From an uncultured Actinoplanes sp. (GTDB lineage Bacteria; Actinomycetota; Actinomycetes; Mycobacteriales; Micromonosporaceae), in assembly GCA_934667465.1 (NCBI GenBank), contig CAKUMG010000170.1:1-9004 (forward strand): DNA of 9,004 nucleotides, written 5' to 3'. The position numbers and the translations under genes were made by a program. This document shows positions 5,904 through 9,004 of the stretch, piece after piece. Each line of letters begins with the position of its first letter. Within the stretch, counting starts at the first letter, position 1. Under the pieces are notes generated by a model. That model did no database searches. It was not told the DNA's origin and saw only the letters and a list, made by a program, of their open reading frames with translations.

Positions 5904-8435
5904 GTGATCTCCCGCCGACACCTCCTGCAGGCCAGCGGGGCGGCCCTCGCGCTCCCCGCTGCCGCCGAGCTGCGACCCGCCGCCGCCAAGGCCGACGGTC
6001 TGCCGATCCCCACCGCGTGGCGGGCCGTGCCGTTCGACCTGAACCAGGTGAGCCTGAGCCCCAGCATCTTCACCGAGAAGCGCGACCGGATGCTCGCGTA
6101 CCTGCGCGCCTATCCGGCCGACCGGATCCTCAGCAACTTCCGGACCGCCGCCGGGCTCGACAACCGGGGCGCCCAGCCGCCCGGCGGCTGGGACGACGCC
6201 ACCGGCAACCTGCGCGGGCACTACAGCGGCCACTTCCTGTCCGCGGTCGCGCAGGCGTGGGCGGGCACCGGCGAGGCCGTGTTCAAGCAGAAGGCCGACG
6301 CGATCGTGGCCGGGCTCAAGCAGTGCCAGGACGCGTGGGCGGCCCGGGTCGGCACGCCCGGCACCGGGCCGGCGGCGGCGACCTGGACGACCGGTGGGCG
6401 GGTCGGCGGGGCGCTGGAGCTCAGCGGCGACGGCCAGTACGTGGGCCTGCCCGACGCCACCGTGGACGGCCTGACCCGGGTCACGATCGCGCTGTGGGTG
6501 CGGATCGCCGAGCGGCGCAGCTGGTCCCGGGTGTTCGACTTCGGCACGGGCACCACCGCGAACATGTTCCTGGCCGCGCACGACGGCACCGGCCCGCGGT
6601 TCGCGATCACGACGTCGGGCAGCGGCGGCGAGCAGCGGATCGCGAGCGCGACGCCGCTGCCGGTCGGCCAGTGGGTGCACGTCGCGGTCACGCTGACCGG
6701 CACGACCGGCACGCTGTATGTCAACGGGGCCGTGGCGGGCACGAACACCGCGATGACGCTGACCCCGGCCGCGCTGGGCGCGCCGAAGAACAACTGGATC
6801 GGCCGTTCCCAGTACGGCGACGCGGCGCTCAAGGGCGCCGTCGACGACTTCCACCTGTTCGACCGGGCGCTGACCGCCGCCGAGGTCGCCGCGCTGGCCG
6901 CCGGGAGCAGCGGTGCTCGCGGGAACCTGGCCTGGTACAAGTTCGACGAGACCACGGGCTCGAAGGCCGCGGACTCGTCGGGGCGCGGCTGGGACGCGGC
7001 GGTGGTCACCGGGACCGGAGGGCCCGCCGGGCCGAGCCACGCCGGCTTCCTCGCGGCGTACCCGGAGACGCAGTTCATCCAGCTCGAGCAGTACGTGACC
7101 TATCCGGCCATCTGGGCGCCCTACTACACGTGCCACAAGATCATGCGGGGGTTGCTCGACGCGCACACGCTGACCGGCAACGCCACCGCGCTGGAGGTCG
7201 CCCGCGGGATGGGCGTGTGGGTGCACAGCCGGCTCAGCAAGCTGCCGCGCGCGCAGCTCGACCGGATGTGGGCGCTCTACATCGCGGGCGAGTACGGCGG
7301 CATGAACGAGGTCCTGGCGGACCTGCACGCGCTCACCGGCGACCGCACGTTCCTGGCGACGGCCCGCTTCTTCGACAACACCGCGCTGCTGGCCGCGTGC
7401 GTGGCGAACACGGACACGCTCGACGGCAAGCACGCCAACCAGCACATCCCGCAGTTCCTCGGCTACCTGCGCCTGTACGAGCAGGACGGCGCCACGGACT
7501 ACCGCACGGCGACCGCGAACTTCTTCTCGATGGTGGTGCCGCACCGGACGTACGCGCACGGCGGCACCGGGCAGGGCGAGATCTTCCGGGCGCGCGGGGT
7601 CATCGCCGGCAGCATCGTGAACACGACGAACGCCGAGAGCTGCGCCGCGTACAACATGCTCAAGATCGCTCGTCAGCTCTTCCTGCACAGCCCGGACGCG
7701 CGCTTCTTCGACTACTACGAGAAGGCGCTGGTCAACCAGATCCTCGCCTCGCGCCGCGACGCCGACAGCACCACCGACCCGCTCGTCACCTACATGGTCC
7801 CGGTCGGGCCGGGCGTGCGGCGCGGTTACGGCAACACCGGCACGTGCTGTGGCGGCACCGGGCTGGAGAATCACACCAAGTATCAGGACTCGATCTACTT
7901 CCGGAACGTCGCGAGCAACGTCCTCTACGTCAACCTCTACATCCCGTCGACGCTGCGCTGGACGGACCGCGGGCTCACGGTCACGCAGACCGGCGACTAC
8001 CCGCGCGCCGACCGCAGCACGCTGACCATCACCGGCAGCGGCCGGCTCGACCTGCGCCTGCGGGTCCCGGCCTGGGGCGCCCAGGGCTTCACGGTCAAGG
8101 TCAACGGCACCGATCAGCCCGTACAGGTGGGAGCGGACGGCTATGTCTCGGTCTCGCGCGCCTGGCTCAGCGGTGACCGCGTCGACGTGCGCTTCCCGTT
8201 CCGCCCGCTGATCGAGCGCGCCCTCGACGACCAGAACCTGCGGGCGCTGCTGTACGGGCCGCTCGCGCTCGTGGCGAAGTCGGCGGCGACGGGCTATCTG
8301 GCGCTCCCGGAGAACCTCGCGTCGATCCTGCAGCCGGGCAGCGCCCCCAACACGTTCCGGGCCGGGGACGTGTCCTTCGAGCCGTTCTACCTCGGCAACA
8401 CCGACGCCTATCACGCCTACTTCCGGGGAGCCTGA
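5904..8435 (+). CDS. Tat-exported GH127/GH146-type glycosidase with an internal LamG domain
   Basis: Secreted glycoside hydrolase of the DUF1680 clan, 843 residues, about 200 longer than its cytosolic neighbour. The start has a twin-arginine signal (ISRRHLLQASGAALALPAAA). The catalytic domain begins at about residue 45 and includes GGWDD then LRGHYSGHFLSA, is interrupted after CQDAW (Cys141), and resumes at His379 (HAGFLAAYPETQF, then WAPYYTCHKIMRGLLDAH, EYGGMNEVLADLHALTG and DGKHANQHIP). Likely catalytic and zinc residues by family analogy are Glu559 (GQGE), Glu578-Ser-Cys580, and Cys648-Cys649 (GTCCGGTG). A beta domain follows with LRLRVPAWGAQGF and LYGPLALVAKS. Residues about 148-378 are a LamG/concanavalin-like sandwich, probably carbohydrate binding, with its first strand displaced to its end. 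GAAGGG at 5889-5894 precedes the GTG by nine bases. The motifs resemble GH146 (arabinan-active beta-L-arabinofuranosidases) as much as GH127; exact family and substrate are uncertain. Confidence 0.9.
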   Translation: MISRRHLLQASGAALALPAAAELRPAAAKADGLPIPTAWRAVPFDLNQVSLSPSIFTEKRDRMLAYLRAYPADRILSNFRTAAGLDNRGAQPPGGWDDATGNLRGHYSGHFLSAVAQAWAGTGEAVFKQKADAIVAGLKQCQDAWAARVGTPGTGPAAATWTTGGRVGGALELSGDGQYVGLPDATVDGLTRVTIALWVRIAERRSWSRVFDFGTGTTANMFLAAHDGTGPRFAITTSGSGGEQRIASATPLPVGQWVHVAVTLTGTTGTLYVNGAVAGTNTAMTLTPAALGAPKNNWIGRSQYGDAALKGAVDDFHLFDRALTAAEVAALAAGSSGARGNLAWYKFDETTGSKAADSSGRGWDAAVVTGTGGPAGPSHAGFLAAYPETQFIQLEQYVTYPAIWAPYYTCHKIMRGLLDAHTLTGNATALEVARGMGVWVHSRLSKLPRAQLDRMWALYIAGEYGGMNEVLADLHALTGDRTFLATARFFDNTALLAACVANTDTLDGKHANQHIPQFLGYLRLYEQDGATDYRTATANFFSMVVPHRTYAHGGTGQGEIFRARGVIAGSIVNTTNAESCAAYNMLKIARQLFLHSPDARFFDYYEKALVNQILASRRDADSTTDPLVTYMVPVGPGVRRGYGNTGTCCGGTGLENHTKYQDSIYFRNVASNVLYVNLYIPSTLRWTDRGLTVTQTGDYPRADRSTLTITGSGRLDLRLRVPAWGAQGFTVKVNGTDQPVQVGADGYVSVSRAWLSGDRVDVRFPFRPLIERALDDQNLRALLYGPLALVAKSAATGYLALPENLASILQPGSAPNTFRAGDVSFEPFYLGNTDAYHAYFRGA
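6345..7037 (+). other. LamG-like jelly-roll domain inserted in the catalytic domain, apparently circularly permuted
   Basis: This coding segment is residues about 148-378 of the exported glycosidase. It starts with the normally second element of a LamG_3 domain (WTTGGRVGGALELSG, then QYVGLPD, from Trp161) and continues through VTIALWVRI, VFDFGTG, GQWVHVAVTLTG and TLYVNG. It then reaches the usual C-terminal strand (AVDDFHLFDRALTAAEVAAL) and, after a short SSGARG linker, ends with the element that usually opens such domains (NLAWYKFDETTGSKAADSSG, about 341-361). The flanking sequence on both sides is catalytic-domain helix. Bases and codon use match the surroundings, so it is not a recent foreign insertion. 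Confidence 0.8.
8425..8430 (+). promoter_or_regulatory. Ribosome binding site of the last secreted protein
   Basis: GGGGAG lies inside the end of the preceding glycosidase gene, seven bases before the GTG at 8438-8440. It supports that start and co-translation with the operon. Confidence 0.55.
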
Positions 8436-8437
8436 CC

Positions 8438-9004
8438 GTGCGAACGTTTGCCGCCGCGCTGCTCCTGGCCGTCCTGCTGCCCGTGCCCGCGCAGGCCGCC
8501 CCGAACGCGGGCACCCCGTATCCGGTGTTCAAGGGGGACCCGAACCCGGTGCCCGCGCAGCGGACCGGGTTCCGGCCCCGCAACCAGCTGCGGGCCGTCT
8601 TCGACGCGGACGTGCGGGCCGGCGCCGGATCCGCGCCCGGCAACGACTTCTGGATCGACCGGATGCTCGCGCGCACCGGAAACGGGCCCGGCGGCAGTAA
8701 CGGCGACGCGAACCGGTACCTGTTCAGCCGCGGCCGGTCGGTGTTCATGAAGACCCACGAGCCGGGGACGCTGGGGTTCGGCGGCGAGGTGGCCTACATC
8801 GAGACCCTGGCCGGCGGGCAGGGCGCCTACACGATCGCGGCCGGGGGCGTCACGCTGACCGAGGACCCGGCCCAGCGGCGGCAGACGCCGAGCTACTGGC
8901 GCGGGGTGTTCACCGGCGGCGGGCTCCGGGTCGAGCAGACCAAGTACATCACCGAGCAGAACGTCGCGGTCACCGATCTCACGGTTGCGGTCACCGACGG
9001 GACG
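8438..9004 (+). CDS. Secreted protein of unrecognised function, partial (continues past right edge)
   Basis: Open to the right edge; 189 residues visible. The GTG start is two bases after the preceding stop and seven after GGGGAG (8425-8430). The N-terminus is a Sec-type signal (MRTFAAALLLAVLLPVPAQA, cleavage probably after AQA). The mature part begins with TPYPVFKGDPNPVP and contains NDFWIDRMLART, a Gly/Asn-rich loop, YLFSRGRSVFMKTHEP, a GFGGEVAYIETL strand and RRQTPSYWRGVF, then VTDLTVAVTDGT. The repeated short beta segments and the aromatic SYWRGVF stretch look like the N-terminal beta-sandwich that often precedes an alpha-helical barrel in secreted glycosidases and debranching-type enzymes. 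I do not recognise the family with confidence. As the last visible gene of a glycan-use operon, it is probably an extracellular carbohydrate-active enzyme; this is inference from context. Confidence 0.8.
   Translation, partial: MRTFAAALLLAVLLPVPAQAAPNAGTPYPVFKGDPNPVPAQRTGFRPRNQLRAVFDADVRAGAGSAPGNDFWIDRMLARTGNGPGGSNGDANRYLFSRGRSVFMKTHEPGTLGFGGEVAYIETLAGGQGAYTIAAGGVTLTEDPAQRRQTPSYWRGVFTGGGLRVEQTKYITEQNVAVTDLTVAVTDGT

Noticed and set aside
3536..6073. Long open frame on the minus strand opposite the second permease and GH127 gene
   Set aside because: Low-complexity composition and no family features; a by-product of codon bias in the genes on the other strand.
6345..7037. LamG segment as a recent insertion by a mobile element
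   Set aside because: No flanking repeats were seen, the reading frame is intact, and composition matches the rest of the gene; it is better explained as an old domain architecture.
5568..8414. Very long open frame on the minus strand opposite the glycosidases
   Set aside because: The translation is Arg/Val/Gly/Ala-rich with no recognisable motif, and the plus strand holds well-supported enzymes with catalytic residues. Long antisense open frames are expected in DNA this GC-rich.
8440..8451. GCGAACGTTTGC as a second LacI operator
   Set aside because: Only 10 of 12 positions pair and it is the first codons of a gene deep in the operon; coincidence is as likely as function.

Overview
The window comes from a very GC-rich, high-GC Gram-positive genome, most likely an actinomycete. 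The signs are near-uniform G/C at third codon positions, frequent GTG starts, a Tat-exported glycosidase, and a sugar ABC transporter with no ATPase of its own. Genus cannot be fixed from sequence alone. No RNA gene, CRISPR array, insertion sequence or other mobile element was seen.

Layout. A LacI-family repressor runs leftward off the left edge (1-813, minus). A 156-base divergent intergenic region (814-969) carries a perfect 14-base palindrome (839-852) on a plausible rightward promoter, and a short hairpin (866-882). Rightward from there are six tightly packed genes: a lipoprotein sugar-binding protein (970-2274), two CUT1-type permeases (2271-3158 and 3158-3964), a cytosolic GH127 glycosidase (3968-5899), a Tat-exported GH127/GH146-type glycosidase with a LamG domain inside its catalytic domain (5904-8435), and the first 189 residues of a secreted protein of unrecognised function (8438 to the right edge). 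Gene junctions are a 4-base overlap, a 1-base overlap, then gaps of 3, 4 and 2 bases. This points to one operon, with no internal promoter or terminator seen.

How the genes probably work together. The exported enzyme and the last secreted protein would act on a plant-type arabinofuranosyl (or related) glycan outside the cell. The lipoprotein and the two permeases import the released oligosaccharide, powered by an ATPase encoded elsewhere. The cytosolic GH127 finishes hydrolysis inside. The divergent LacI-type protein would repress the operon, and perhaps itself, until the sugar is present. The beta-L-arabinofuranoside assignment rests on conservation of the GH127 zinc/cysteine motifs and is an inference, since this superfamily also contains other specificities.

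The most unusual item is the LamG insertion. The domain's usual N-terminal strand is found at its C-terminal end, so it looks circularly permuted and looped out of a helical-barrel catalytic domain.
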